64,000 nucleotides of DNA from Bacteroidota bacterium. Its GTDB lineage: Bacteria > Bacteroidota > Bacteroidia > AKYH767-A > 2013-40CM-41-45. This document shows, piece by piece, positions 54,365-62,561 of the stretch; positions within the stretch are counted from its first letter, which is position 1; the number at the start of each line of letters is the position of its first letter. The notes under the pieces were generated by a model. It was not told where the DNA came from. It made no database searches and saw nothing but the letters and a program-made list of their open reading frames with translations. Made by a program: the position numbers and the translations under genes. The stretch covers positions 1,178,001-1,242,000 of the forward strand of contig JADJON010000001.1 in NCBI GenBank assembly GCA_016713765.1. The letters are read 5' to 3'.

Positions 54365-55254
54365 AGGCTCAGGCTGAATAGATCGAGGTGACGGTAGGCC
54401 GGCACTTCGAGCAGTTTATAGCTGGCTTGAAAATAGTCGGGCCATCCGGCCACTCGAAGCTGAGGAAGATGGTCTTTCAGCCGAAGAAGGGCTCCACTGC
54501 GCGGGTCAGCGCTTCCGAAGATCTCCAGGTTTACCTGATCCGGCATCAATTCCAGCCGTTCCAGTATGAACAAGGTGTAATACAGTACTTCGTCGGCGGT
54601 ATTGACCGGAAAGGAATTTTGCAGGAGCAGTTTCTTTCCACTGTACACCAGGATATCGAGTTCCCGCTGACTGAGGTGCAGGGAAACAGTTGGTTGGCTA
54701 CCAATGCTCGATTCAAGGGAGGCGCGTTCCAACTGAGCGCCTACCGCATGCAGCACGACCGGGTTTTGAAACAGATGCGCGGCCATGTGGTAGAGTTCGG
54801 GTTCGAGTCCGAAAATCAGACGGGCATCAAAGCCCTGAATGCGTTGATGGAACGCTTGCAGATCGCTGCGGCTTTGGGTAAAGCGAAGCAGGCGCGTTTC
54901 GTCACCCTGCTGGAAGAGACCGTTTGGCACCAGGGTGTACCAGGCGTTACCGAATCCCAGGAAACTCCGGCTAAATTCGAATTCCTTGAGGATCCGACTC
55001 TCGTTCACCGCAAGTCGAAACTGTTCGGCGGAGGATCTGCCCGGTTGCTCCGCATTAGGTAGCGTTTCGAGCGCCAGGAACTTGCGGCTACGTCGTTCCT
55101 GCAGGCTGATACTCAACCCGCCGCCGCAGAACAATGCGAAGAGATCGCACGTGCCGGCTGTATGGTTCGAGAGTGATTCGTCTACCAGGCAGAGGCCTGT
55201 TTCCTGTTCAGCCAGTGGTGAACGAAACGGGTGGTCGGAGATCAGGCTGGCCAT
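54352..55254 (-). CDS. DUF3822 family protein
   Basis: 300 residues of the Bacteroidota DUF3822 family, which is thought to have an actin-like fold. The family outline is seen in LSLCVS-like CLVDESLSNHTAG, then HLSQRELDILVYSGKKLLLQNSF and DEVLYYTLFILERLEL. Function unknown; constant pairing with rsmD and coaD argues for a housekeeping role. Confidence 0.85.
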   Translation of the reverse strand: MASLISDHPFRSPLAEQETGLCLVDESLSNHTAGTCDLFALFCGGGLSISLQERRSRKFLALETLPNAEQPGRSSAEQFRLAVNESRILKEFEFSRSFLGFGNAWYTLVPNGLFQQGDETRLLRFTQSRSDLQAFHQRIQGFDARLIFGLEPELYHMAAHLFQNPVVLHAVGAQLERASLESSIGSQPTVSLHLSQRELDILVYSGKKLLLQNSFPVNTADEVLYYTLFILERLELMPDQVNLEIFGSADPRSGALLRLKDHLPQLRVAGWPDYFQASYKLLEVPAYRHLDLFSLSLCAS

Positions 55255-55273
55255 GACATGGTGAATCGGCCTC

Positions 55274-55281
55274 CAAAGCTA
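55274..55281 (-). promoter_or_regulatory. -7 element of DUF3822-rsmD-coaD
   Basis: Minus strand TAGCTTTG, 19 bases before the ATG. Confidence 0.55.
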
Positions 55282-55352
55282 AAAAAACCCGTCGTACTGT
55301 GCTTTTTTGGGGTAGGAAAGCCGGCAGGATTTTCTGGCGTTGGATAATTTTC

Positions 55353-55360
55353 TACTTTTG
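55353..55360 (+). promoter_or_regulatory. -7 element of tRNA-Val(GAC)
   Basis: TACTTTTG, a perfect match, 26 bases before the tRNA. Confidence 0.6.
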
Positions 55361-55386
55361 CGCCCCCACCTCACCGTGGGGTGCCC

Positions 55387-55461
55387 GGACGCTTAGCTCA
55401 GTTGGTTTAGAGCATTACCTTGACAGGGTAGGGGTCACAGGTTCGAATCCTGTAGCGTCCA
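55387..55461 (+). tRNA. tRNA-Val (anticodon GAC)
   Basis: Acceptor GGACGCT/AGCGTCC, anticodon stem TTACC/GGTAG with loop TTGACAG (anticodon GAC), T arm ACAGG-TTCGAAT-CCTGT. CCA is not encoded. Confidence 0.95.
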
Positions 55462-55470
55462 CAACGATAA

Positions 55471-55510
55471 GGCCTCCTGGTTAGCTCCGGGGGGCATTTT
55501 TTTTTTTTTT
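55471..55510 (+). terminator. Terminator after tRNA-Val(GAC)
   Basis: GCCTCC (55472-55477) can pair with GGGGGC further on (about 55489-55495), then 14 consecutive T. The T tract is the strongest part of the signal. Confidence 0.65.
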
Positions 55511-55512
55511 GA

Positions 55513-55866
55513 CTGCTCACTCCCACTGTTTCTCACACTCCGCACTAATTCCACGGAAGGGTAGTGTGAGCGTAAGAAACAGTGTGAGTGTACAGTGTTT
55601 TTCTGCTCACCCACACTGTTTCTCACACTCCGCACTAATGCTAAGAAAGGGATAGTGTGAGTGTAAGAAACAATGTGAGTGTACAGTGTTTTTCTGCTCA
55701 CTCCCACTGTTTCTCACACTCCGCACTTATTCCACGGAAGGATAGTGTGAGTGTAAGAAACAGTGTGAGTGTACAGTGTTTTTCTGCTCAGCCACCCTGT
55801 TTCTCACACTCCGCACGAATGCCACGGAAGGGTAGTGTGAGAGTAAGAAACAGTGTGAGTGAACAG
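55513..55866. repeat. Four tandem 90-bp palindromic repeats
   Basis: Copies begin at 55513, 55603, 55694 and 55784 with CTGCTCA and are 90-91 bp long. Each holds left arm CACTGTTTCTCACACT and right arm AGTGTGAG-n4-AGAAACAGTG (the last copies vary by a base or two), so each can fold into a long imperfect hairpin. Substitutions are concentrated in the loop (CACTAATTCCACGG, CACTAATGCTAAGA, CACTTATTCCACGG, CACGAATGCCACGG). Non-coding; between tRNA-Val and the pirin gene. Confidence 0.9.
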
Positions 55867-55957
55867 AAAAAGGGGAAACTATTGACCGTATGAACTGTTT
55901 TTTGTAACTATACACTTGCCTCGCCACACGATTTATTTTCCTAAAACATCCTGAATC

Positions 55958-57100
55958 ATGAGTGAGCCACTCCAACGCCGGAACTTCCTTTCGCGCTTCG
56001 CCCTGGGGCTGACGACCGCCCTGGCGGCTCCTTTAGTCGCTGCTTCCAAAAAACTCGGAGGCGATGCAGAAAACACCTCCCCCATGCCAGCCATCCGGAA
56101 AATCAAACCCCTGGGATTCCAATGGGAAACCGCGGACCCCTTTCTCTTTTGTGTCCATCACGAAGACCAGTTTCCCAAAGGGAACATGGAAATGGGCCCC
56201 GCCTGTTCACTGCAGGGCCGGCACCTGGGCGATGATTTCATTATCAAGGACGGATTCCGCATGTACCATGGTAAGAAAGTGCCAGGCTTCCCCGGGCACC
56301 CGCACCGCGGATTTGAAACCATTACGGTTGTACGGAAAGGCCTGGTCGACCATGCCGATTCGATGGGCGCGGCAGGACGCTATGGCAATGGAGATGTACA
56401 ATGGATGACCGCCGGGAAAGGCGTGCAGCATTCGGAGATGTTTCCCTTGCTCAGCCAGGAGAAGGAGAATCCGATGGAACTCTTCCAGATCTGGCTGAAC
56501 CTCCCGGCACGAAACAAGATGGTGGAGCCGCACTTCAAGATGTTGTGGCGCGACAGCATTCCGAACTACGTGCATCGGGATAAAGCTGGAAAGAAAACAG
56601 TGGTAGAAATCATCGCCGGAAAGATCGGCGACAAGCGCGCTCCAGCGCCGCCGCCCGATTCGTGGGCCGCACCGGAACAACACGAGGTAGCGGTATGGAA
56701 TATCAAGATGGAGGCGGGTAGCAGCTGGACACTTCCGGCTGCATCCAAGGGTGTCAACCGTACGATCTACTGCTACGAAGGAGAGGGCATTCGTGTAGCT
56801 GCGACGGCGATCCCACGCTACAATGCTGTCGAATTGGAGCCGGATGCTGTCGTTGAAATCGTCGCAGGCGATAACCCTGCAAGCATCCTGTTATTGCAGG
56901 GTCGTCCGATCGGCGAAACGGTCATCCAATACGGTCCCTTCGTGATGAACACGAAGGAAGAGATCAATCAGGCTTTTGAGGACTACCACCGCACACAATT
57001 CGGCGGCTGGCCCTGGCCGCGGTACGACCAGGTGCACGATCGCTCCCGCACCCGATTCGCGCGTCATGCCGACGGACGGGAGGAAGTGAAGGAGGGGTAA
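55958..57100 (+). CDS. Exported pirin-family protein
   Basis: 380 residues. The N-terminus [23 protein letters not shown] is a twin-arginine (Tat) signal, unusual for pirins, which are normally cytosolic. The cupin metal site is visible: [12 protein letters not shown], with further histidines in [11 protein letters not shown]. The second cupin carries [16 protein letters not shown]. Tat export suggests the metal is loaded before transport. Some pirins act as quercetinases; the substrate here is unknown. Single gene. Confidence 0.87.
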   Translation: MSEPLQRRNFLSRFALGLTTALAAPLVAASKKLGGDAENTSPMPAIRKIKPLGFQWETADPFLFCVHHEDQFPKGNMEMGPACSLQGRHLGDDFIIKDGFRMYHGKKVPGFPGHPHRGFETITVVRKGLVDHADSMGAAGRYGNGDVQWMTAGKGVQHSEMFPLLSQEKENPMELFQIWLNLPARNKMVEPHFKMLWRDSIPNYVHRDKAGKKTVVEIIAGKIGDKRAPAPPPDSWAAPEQHEVAVWNIKMEAGSSWTLPAASKGVNRTIYCYEGEGIRVAATAIPRYNAVELEPDAVVEIVAGDNPASILLLQGRPIGETVIQYGPFVMNTKEEINQAFEDYHRTQFGGWPWPRYDQVHDRSRTRFARHADGREEVKEG

Positions 57101-57135
57101 CGGTTACGATGTATTAGCGGTATTCCTCACGCTGT

Positions 57136-57753
57136 TCAAGACTGCAGGAACGCCCGCACGATCATTTCCACTCCGAATCCCGCCACGATCAATCCGGTAA
57201 TGCGGTTGATCCATTTCATCACCTGTGCGTTGAGGAGTCGCTTCAGTTTTCCGGCGCCATAGGATTTGAGCAGGTCGGTGCTCAGTACCGTACCCAGCAC
57301 ACTTCCGAAAAAGGTGAAGCGATCCGACAAGCTGTATTGCTCGCGTAAGCTGACGATACCGATCACACTTAACCAGAACAGGAGGACCATCGGGTTGAGG
57401 GTGTTCATCAGGAATCCGCGAACCAGGTAATGGCCATGCACGGTGCGACGATCATCATCGACTTCCTTCGCTTTCGGCTGCCGGGTCATCTGCACGACGC
57501 CGAAGATGATCAGGACGGAACCGCCCACCCATCCCATGATGTCGCGGTGCGTGTTGAGCAGGTCGAGCTGTCCGGCGAACAGGTAACCCAAAGCGATCAG
57601 CGAGGCATCACTGACAAAGACCCCGAATGCGAAGAACAGTCCGGCGCGGAATCCTTCGTGGAGGCTGGTCTGGATAAGGGCGAAGAAGACCGGCCCTACC
57701 ATCAGGGCCAGGGCCAGGCCAAATGTGATACCGCTCAGCAGGGGCTCGAGCAT
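57136..57753 (-). CDS. LysE-family exporter
   Basis: 205 residues with six hydrophobic helices. LysE/RhtB proteins export amino acids and similar compounds. The start LLSGITFGLALALMVGPVFFALIQTSLHEGFRAG and NTLNPMVLLFWLSVIG are family motifs. Substrate unknown. Follows the GH3 gene, ten bases apart, so probably one transcript. Confidence 0.9.
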   Translation of the reverse strand: MLEPLLSGITFGLALALMVGPVFFALIQTSLHEGFRAGLFFAFGVFVSDASLIALGYLFAGQLDLLNTHRDIMGWVGGSVLIIFGVVQMTRQPKAKEVDDDRRTVHGHYLVRGFLMNTLNPMVLLFWLSVIGIVSLREQYSLSDRFTFFGSVLGTVLSTDLLKSYGAGKLKRLLNAQVMKWINRITGLIVAGFGVEMIVRAFLQS

Positions 57754-57763
57754 ACAGGGAAGA

Positions 57764-59293
57764 TTAACGCGACGCGTCGAGGAAGTTTTTCCAGGCGTCG
57801 TGCTGGGCAGCCTTCATGACACGCGGGAACTTGTTCTGCCCGCCCATCCGTCCGTTTGCCTGCATGAATTGATAAAAACGCTCGGCGGGAATGGTGGTAA
57901 TCATCGGAGCGTGCAGGGCCGAACCACGCTCTACCGCATAATCGTCGTTCAGTCGTTTCAACTCCTCATCGAGGTGCCGACCGGCTTCATCCACGTTCAG
58001 GGAACCGTGTTGTACACCGAGGTACCATTGGTGCGCAAAGCTGCCCTGATGCGGGACGCCACATACGGTGAATTCGGGAATGTCGACGCTGAAACGCCGG
58101 CTAACCGCTTCTACCGCGTGGTTCATATTGTCGACCGACAAGTGCTCACCCACCAGACTCAGGAAGTGTTTGGTGCGGCCGGTGATGATGATATCGCCCT
58201 GGGAAACGTCCGTGAACCGGATCACGTCGCCGATCAGATACCTCCAGGCGCCGGCGCAGCTGCTCAAAACAAGGGCGTAGTCTTTTCCATTCTCCGCCTT
58301 GTCGATCGTGACCGCTTTCGCTTCGGGTCGCGGTTCGCCGTTGTCATCGAAATTCGTCTCGTTGAACGGGATGAACTCGAAGAAGATCCCGTTGTTCATC
58401 ACCATGCGCATGTGTCGCACACCGGGTTCCGTCTGGAAGGCAAAGAAGCCTTCCGAAGCAGGGTACATTTCGATATAGTGGACAGGATGCGCGAAGAATT
58501 TATCGAATGAACTCCGGTAAGGATCGAAGGATACCCCGCCGTGCGCATAAACGCGCAGGTTGGGCCAGAGGTCGTGGATCGTTTTCAACTTGTACCGTTC
58601 GATCACTTTTTCCAGCAGCAATTGTACCCAGGACGGAACACCGGTGATGATGCCGATATCCCAATTCGCCGCCTGACGGGTGATCTCTTCCAGTTTGATG
58701 TTCCAGTCCTTTTCACGGGAGATTTCCTTTCCCGGTTTGTAATAGCGTTGGAACCAGATCGGCACACGCCTTGCGGAGATGCCGCTCACGTCGCCTTCGT
58801 AATAACCGCCATGCTTTTTCAAGTCGGTGGATCCACCCAGCCAGAGAATGCCTTTTTCAAAAAACTCTGCCGGAAGGTCATAGCGTCCGAGCGTCAGGAT
58901 CTGCCGGATGCTGGCTTTCCGAAGGGCTTTGATCATTTCCTTCGTCACCGGAATGTGCTTGCTGGCCGATTCGGAAGTCCCGGACGATAGCGCGAAATAT
59001 TTCACATAACCCGGCCAGCAAACATCCGTCTCTTCCGCCAGGCAACGGTGCCACCAGTCTTTGTAAATCGAATTGTAAGTGAATAACGGAACCCGATCCT
59101 GGAAGCGTGCACTGAAGTCGCGCGCCGACAATAGTTCATCGAAGCCGTAATGCTTTCCAAAGGCCGTAGAACGTGCCGCGCGCAATAACTTGCGCAGCTC
59201 TTTACGTTGTTCGCGGGCGGGGTCAAGCTCCCGCAGCCGAACACGTGAGCCGAGAATCAGGCCTTGTTTGATGAGCGCTCCGATCAGGGTCAT
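57764..59293 (-). CDS. GH3-family acyl-adenylating protein
   Basis: 509 residues from ATG 59293 (MTLIGALIKQG). The GH3 family, best known from plants where it joins auxin or jasmonate to amino acids, is common in Bacteroidota with no known role. Family motifs: FALSSGTSESASKHIPVTKEM (ATP), EMYPASEGFFAFQ and YLIGDVIRFTD, and a C-terminal GRTKHFLSLVGEHLS. Co-transcribed with the LysE exporter, which may remove a product or related compound. Confidence 0.9.
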   Translation of the reverse strand: MTLIGALIKQGLILGSRVRLRELDPAREQRKELRKLLRAARSTAFGKHYGFDELLSARDFSARFQDRVPLFTYNSIYKDWWHRCLAEETDVCWPGYVKYFALSSGTSESASKHIPVTKEMIKALRKASIRQILTLGRYDLPAEFFEKGILWLGGSTDLKKHGGYYEGDVSGISARRVPIWFQRYYKPGKEISREKDWNIKLEEITRQAANWDIGIITGVPSWVQLLLEKVIERYKLKTIHDLWPNLRVYAHGGVSFDPYRSSFDKFFAHPVHYIEMYPASEGFFAFQTEPGVRHMRMVMNNGIFFEFIPFNETNFDDNGEPRPEAKAVTIDKAENGKDYALVLSSCAGAWRYLIGDVIRFTDVSQGDIIITGRTKHFLSLVGEHLSVDNMNHAVEAVSRRFSVDIPEFTVCGVPHQGSFAHQWYLGVQHGSLNVDEAGRHLDEELKRLNDDYAVERGSALHAPMITTIPAERFYQFMQANGRMGGQNKFPRVMKAAQHDAWKNFLDASR

Positions 59294-59306
59294 AGTCGAG
59301 GTCGGC

Positions 59307-59314
59307 CAAAGGTA
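59307..59314 (-). promoter_or_regulatory. -7 element of the GH3-LysE unit
   Basis: Minus strand TACCTTTG, 13 bases before the GH3 ATG. Confidence 0.6.
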
Positions 59315-59359
59315 ATCATTGAGGGGGTACGGCAGCGGCCGGATCGGGGTGAAAATGAA

Positions 59360-59395
59360 CAACCCCTGCGGGTACGATTCGACCGGCAGGGGTTG
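59360..59395 (-). terminator. Terminator-like hairpin after icd
   Basis: CAACCCCTGC (59360-59369) pairs with GCAGGGGTTG (59386-59395) across a 16-base loop. The following T run on the minus strand is weak. Confidence 0.6.
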
Positions 59396-59413
59396 CGTTG
59401 AGAAAAAGTTCGT

Positions 59414-60742
59414 TTACATGTTCCGGATGATCTCGTCGCCGAACTCCGAACACTTCAACAGGGTTGATCCCTGCATGAGACGTTCGAAATCATACGTGAC
59501 GCGTTTTGCGCCGATACTCTTCTCCATACCGGAATAGATCAGGTTGGCCGCTTCGATCCAGCCGAGGTGCTCCAGCATCATGGCACCCGAGAGGATCACG
59601 GAACCGGGGTTCACTTTGTCCTGGTTGGCATACTTGGGCGCGGTTCCATGGGTAGCTTCGAAGATGGCGTGGCCGGTAACATAATTGATGTTCGCGCCCG
59701 GGGCGATGCCGATACCGCCCACTTGTGCGGCGAGCGCATCGCTCAGGTAGTCGCCGTTCAGGTTCAGGGTCGCGATGACGTCAAAGTCTTCCGGTCTCGT
59801 CAGGACCTGCTGCAGGGTGATGTCTGCGATCGCGTCCTTCACCAATACACGGCCGGAAGCCAGCGCGGCTTTCTGTTCGTCATTAGCGGCTGCTTCGCCT
59901 TTCTCTTTCTTCGTGCGCTCCCATTGCGACCAGGTGTAAACCTTATCGCCGTACTTTTTCTCGGCAAGTGCATAACCCCAATCGCGGAAAGCGCCTTCGG
60001 TGAACTTCATGATATTCCCTTTGTGAACGATCGTCACCGACTTCCGCTTGTGCCGGATCGCGTAGTCGATCGCGCTGCCGATGAGTCGTTCGGAGCCGAT
60101 CCTGGAAACGGCTTTCAGGCCCAGGCCTACATTCACTTCGGCTGAATCATTCGAACCTGCCATGCGCAGATATTCCGCGCCTTTTTCTTCAGCTCCGAAG
60201 CGGATCTTGTTGAACTCTTTCGGGAATTCTTTCGCCAAGAAGTCGAGCACTTTTTTCGCTTCCGGTGAGCCGGCAACGAATTCGATACCCGCGTAGATGT
60301 CTTCGGTGTTTTCGCGGAAGATGACCATGTCCACCGCGCCAGGGTTCTTGACGGGTGACGGTACGCCTTCGAACCAACGAACAGGGCGGAGGCACACGTA
60401 AAGGTCAAGGATCTGGCGAAGCGCCACGTTGAGCGACCGGATGCCGCCGCCGACGGGGGTGGTCAGCGGGCCCTTGATGCCGACCAGGTATTCCTTGAAC
60501 GCAGCCAGTGTTTCGTCGGGGAGCCAGTTCCCGGTCTGATTGAACGCCTTTTCACCGGCCAGGACTTCTTTCCAAACAATCTTTTTCTTGCCCTGATAGG
60601 CTTTCTCCACAGCCGCGTCGAGTACGCGCACGGACGAGCGCCAGATGTCCGGGCCCGTGCCGTCGCCTTCAATAAAGGGAATGATGGGATCCGAAGGCAC
60701 CTGCAGCTTACCGCCGGCCATGGTTATCTTGTTACCGCTCAT
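59414..60742 (-). CDS. icd: NADP-dependent isocitrate dehydrogenase
   Basis: 442 residues. Oxidises isocitrate to 2-oxoglutarate in the citrate cycle. Substrate motifs include [24 protein letters not shown] and the metal/NADP region [47 protein letters not shown] ends it. The ATG at 60742 gives [11 protein letters not shown]; the second ATG (60721) is possible. Single gene with a promoter and a hairpin at its end. Confidence 0.95.
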   Translation of the reverse strand: MSGNKITMAGGKLQVPSDPIIPFIEGDGTGPDIWRSSVRVLDAAVEKAYQGKKKIVWKEVLAGEKAFNQTGNWLPDETLAAFKEYLVGIKGPLTTPVGGGIRSLNVALRQILDLYVCLRPVRWFEGVPSPVKNPGAVDMVIFRENTEDIYAGIEFVAGSPEAKKVLDFLAKEFPKEFNKIRFGAEEKGAEYLRMAGSNDSAEVNVGLGLKAVSRIGSERLIGSAIDYAIRHKRKSVTIVHKGNIMKFTEGAFRDWGYALAEKKYGDKVYTWSQWERTKKEKGEAAANDEQKAALASGRVLVKDAIADITLQQVLTRPEDFDVIATLNLNGDYLSDALAAQVGGIGIAPGANINYVTGHAIFEATHGTAPKYANQDKVNPGSVILSGAMMLEHLGWIEAANLIYSGMEKSIGAKRVTYDFERLMQGSTLLKCSEFGDEIIRNM

Positions 60743-60771
60743 AATCGTGTAGAATTGGTGTTAAACGGCCG

Positions 60772-60779
60772 CAAACGTA
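60772..60779 (-). promoter_or_regulatory. -7 element of icd
   Basis: Minus strand TACGTTTG, 29 bases before the icd ATG. Confidence 0.6.
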
Positions 60780-60830
60780 CGCATCCTGAGACGCATCTCC
60801 AATGATTCCGTGCGGGTCGCCGGCGAATGT

Positions 60831-60838
60831 TATTTTTG
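60831..60838 (+). promoter_or_regulatory. -7 element of ribF
   Basis: TATTTTTG, a perfect TAnnTTTG match, 17 bases before the GTG start. Confidence 0.5.
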
Positions 60839-60855
60839 CAGCCCAACCGTAATCC

Positions 60856-61782
60856 GTGAAAGTCTATTCATCGCTCGATCAGTTCTCCCGCCTGGAAAAA
60901 GCCGTGGTCACCATCGGCACCTTCGACGGGGTCCATGCCGGGCATCAGCACATCATTCGCCGAATGCGTGAGCTGGCGGCGCGCGACGGTGGGGAGACGG
61001 TGGTTTTGACTTTTTTTCCGCACCCCAGAACCGTCCTTCAACCGGATGACGATAGCCTCAAACTGATCACGACCATCGAAGAACGTGAACGACTGCTGCG
61101 TGAAGCAGGGATCGATCACCTGATCGTTCAGCCGTTCAGCAAGGAATTTTCCCGCATTTCCGCCACGGAATTTGTGCGGGACGTTCTGGTAAATGCCATA
61201 GGAACCTCGACGCTGGTGATCGGCTATGATCACCGGTTCGGACGCAACCGGGAGGGTTCGTACAAGGATCTGGAAGTCATGGCACCGGTCTATGGCTTTC
61301 AGCTGGAGGAAATACCAGCCGCGTTGGTCAACGAAATGGCAGTCAGCTCGACCAAGATCCGCAAGTCGTTGCTCGAGGGGGATGTGGCCGGTGCTGCCGA
61401 ACTGCTCGGACATCCGTTTTCTTTTTCGGGAACTGTCGTCGAGGGCGACCACATCGGACGAAGCATTGGCTTTCCCACTGCAAATCTGCGCATCGAAGCC
61501 CCGTATCAGTTGATACCGGCGGAGGGTATCTATGCGGTACGAGCCGACTACGCCGGGCGCAGGCTCAATGGAATGCTGTACATCGGGAATCGTCCGGTGG
61601 TGCAGGGAAAGACCCGGAGCATTGAAGTCAACCTCTTCGATTTTGACGAGAACATTTACGGTAAAAGCCTTCGAATTTGGTTTCATGCCCGAATTCGCGA
61701 AGACCGAAACCTGCCCGATCTGGATGCCCTGCGCCGGCAATTGGAACAGGACCGTTTGGATGCAACAAAACTGCTTTCCTGA
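60856..61782 (+). CDS. ribF: Bifunctional riboflavin kinase / FAD synthetase
   Basis: 308 residues with a GTG start. It makes FMN and then FAD. The N-terminal adenylyltransferase has GTFDGVHAGHQHIIRRM and DHRFGRNREGS; the C-terminal kinase has GRSIGFPTANL and MLYIGNRPV. The next gene's start lies 13 bases after the stop, so both may be co-transcribed. Confidence 0.96.
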   Translation: MKVYSSLDQFSRLEKAVVTIGTFDGVHAGHQHIIRRMRELAARDGGETVVLTFFPHPRTVLQPDDDSLKLITTIEERERLLREAGIDHLIVQPFSKEFSRISATEFVRDVLVNAIGTSTLVIGYDHRFGRNREGSYKDLEVMAPVYGFQLEEIPAALVNEMAVSSTKIRKSLLEGDVAGAAELLGHPFSFSGTVVEGDHIGRSIGFPTANLRIEAPYQLIPAEGIYAVRADYAGRRLNGMLYIGNRPVVQGKTRSIEVNLFDFDENIYGKSLRIWFHARIREDRNLPDLDALRRQLEQDRLDATKLLS

Positions 61783-61795
61783 CGTTTATCCTGTG

Positions 61796-62398
61796 ATGCG
61801 GACCCTGTTCGCCTGCCTCTTCCTGCTATCCGCTCTGTTCGGATCTTCGTCGGCCTCTGCACAGTCCTCTGCGTTGGTCAACGACTCGAATTACATCTAC
61901 CGGAGCATGCAGGAAGCCCGGCTTTACCCGGAACGGGTATTCCGGCTGAACTTGTCAAAACAACGACTGGATTCCATTCCGTCGGAGATTTTTTCGTTCA
62001 CCAATCTTCGGGAACTGGATCTGAGTCGCAACCGGATCGATTCCCTGCCTGCTGAAATCGGAAATCTCGTTTTTCTGGAGCGGCTCAATTTGTCCAACAA
62101 CCAATTGTCGGAACTGCCGCGTGAGGTCGGTCGCCTGCGTCAGTTGATTTTTCTCGGGCTCAACCGAAACCAGATCGTGCGACTACCGGAGACGATCGGC
62201 GATCTTGAGCAGCTGGAAGTACTCGAATTGTGGGACAACGAGTTGGAAGATGTGCCCGACGAAATCTCCAGACTTCAGAACCTGAAGTTGCTGGAGTTGC
62301 GCGGCATCCTGCTCACGCAGGAACAACAGACACGCATCGACCAACTGGTCGTGAAATCGGCGAAGGTGAATATGTCGCCGAGTTGTAATTGCAAGTAG
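61796..62398 (+). CDS. Exported leucine-rich-repeat protein
   Basis: 200 residues from ATG 61796. Signal peptide (LFACLFLLSALFGSSSASAQ), then about five leucine-rich repeats of 23 residues with the pattern LxxLxLSxNxLxxLPxEIGxL, for example LRELDLSRNRIDSLPAEIGN and LERLNLSNNQLSELPREVGR. The repeats resemble the small RAS-type LRR class. The C-terminus (SPSCNCK) has two cysteines. LRR proteins bind other proteins; the target is unknown. Confidence 0.88.
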   Translation: MRTLFACLFLLSALFGSSSASAQSSALVNDSNYIYRSMQEARLYPERVFRLNLSKQRLDSIPSEIFSFTNLRELDLSRNRIDSLPAEIGNLVFLERLNLSNNQLSELPREVGRLRQLIFLGLNRNQIVRLPETIGDLEQLEVLELWDNELEDVPDEISRLQNLKLLELRGILLTQEQQTRIDQLVVKSAKVNMSPSCNCK

Positions 62399-62428
62399 GA
62401 TGCAATTCGTGTGCGTATCCCCGCCGTT

Positions 62429-62559
62429 TTTAGTTGAGTATTGAAAGTTGAAGGTTGAACGTTAGCGGTAGACCAATCGACGAGTCAACCTATTTCCGAT
62501 GAATTCAACCTTCAACCTTCAACCTTCAACCTTCAACTTGCAATTCCCATCTCCCACTG
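62429..62559. repeat. Heptad arrays as an inverted pair beside the receptor gene
   Basis: Left array GAGTATT, GAAAGTT, GAAGGTT, GAACGTT at 62436-62463; right array TTCAACC four times, TTCAACT, TGCAATT, CCCATCT, CCCACTG at 62504-62559, all in 7-bp phase. The right array ends three bases before the receptor's stop codon position. Confidence 0.85.
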
Positions 62560-62561
62560 GT

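Noticed and set aside
55513..55866. Repeat cluster considered as a CRISPR array
   Set aside because: The units are contiguous with no unique spacers, each is 90 bp with internal symmetry, and no cas gene is present.
55435..55975. Short open frames on both strands inside the 90-bp repeats
   Set aside because: They simply translate the repeat (HSHCFLRSHYPSVE-like units), lack starts with context and differ in frame between copies.
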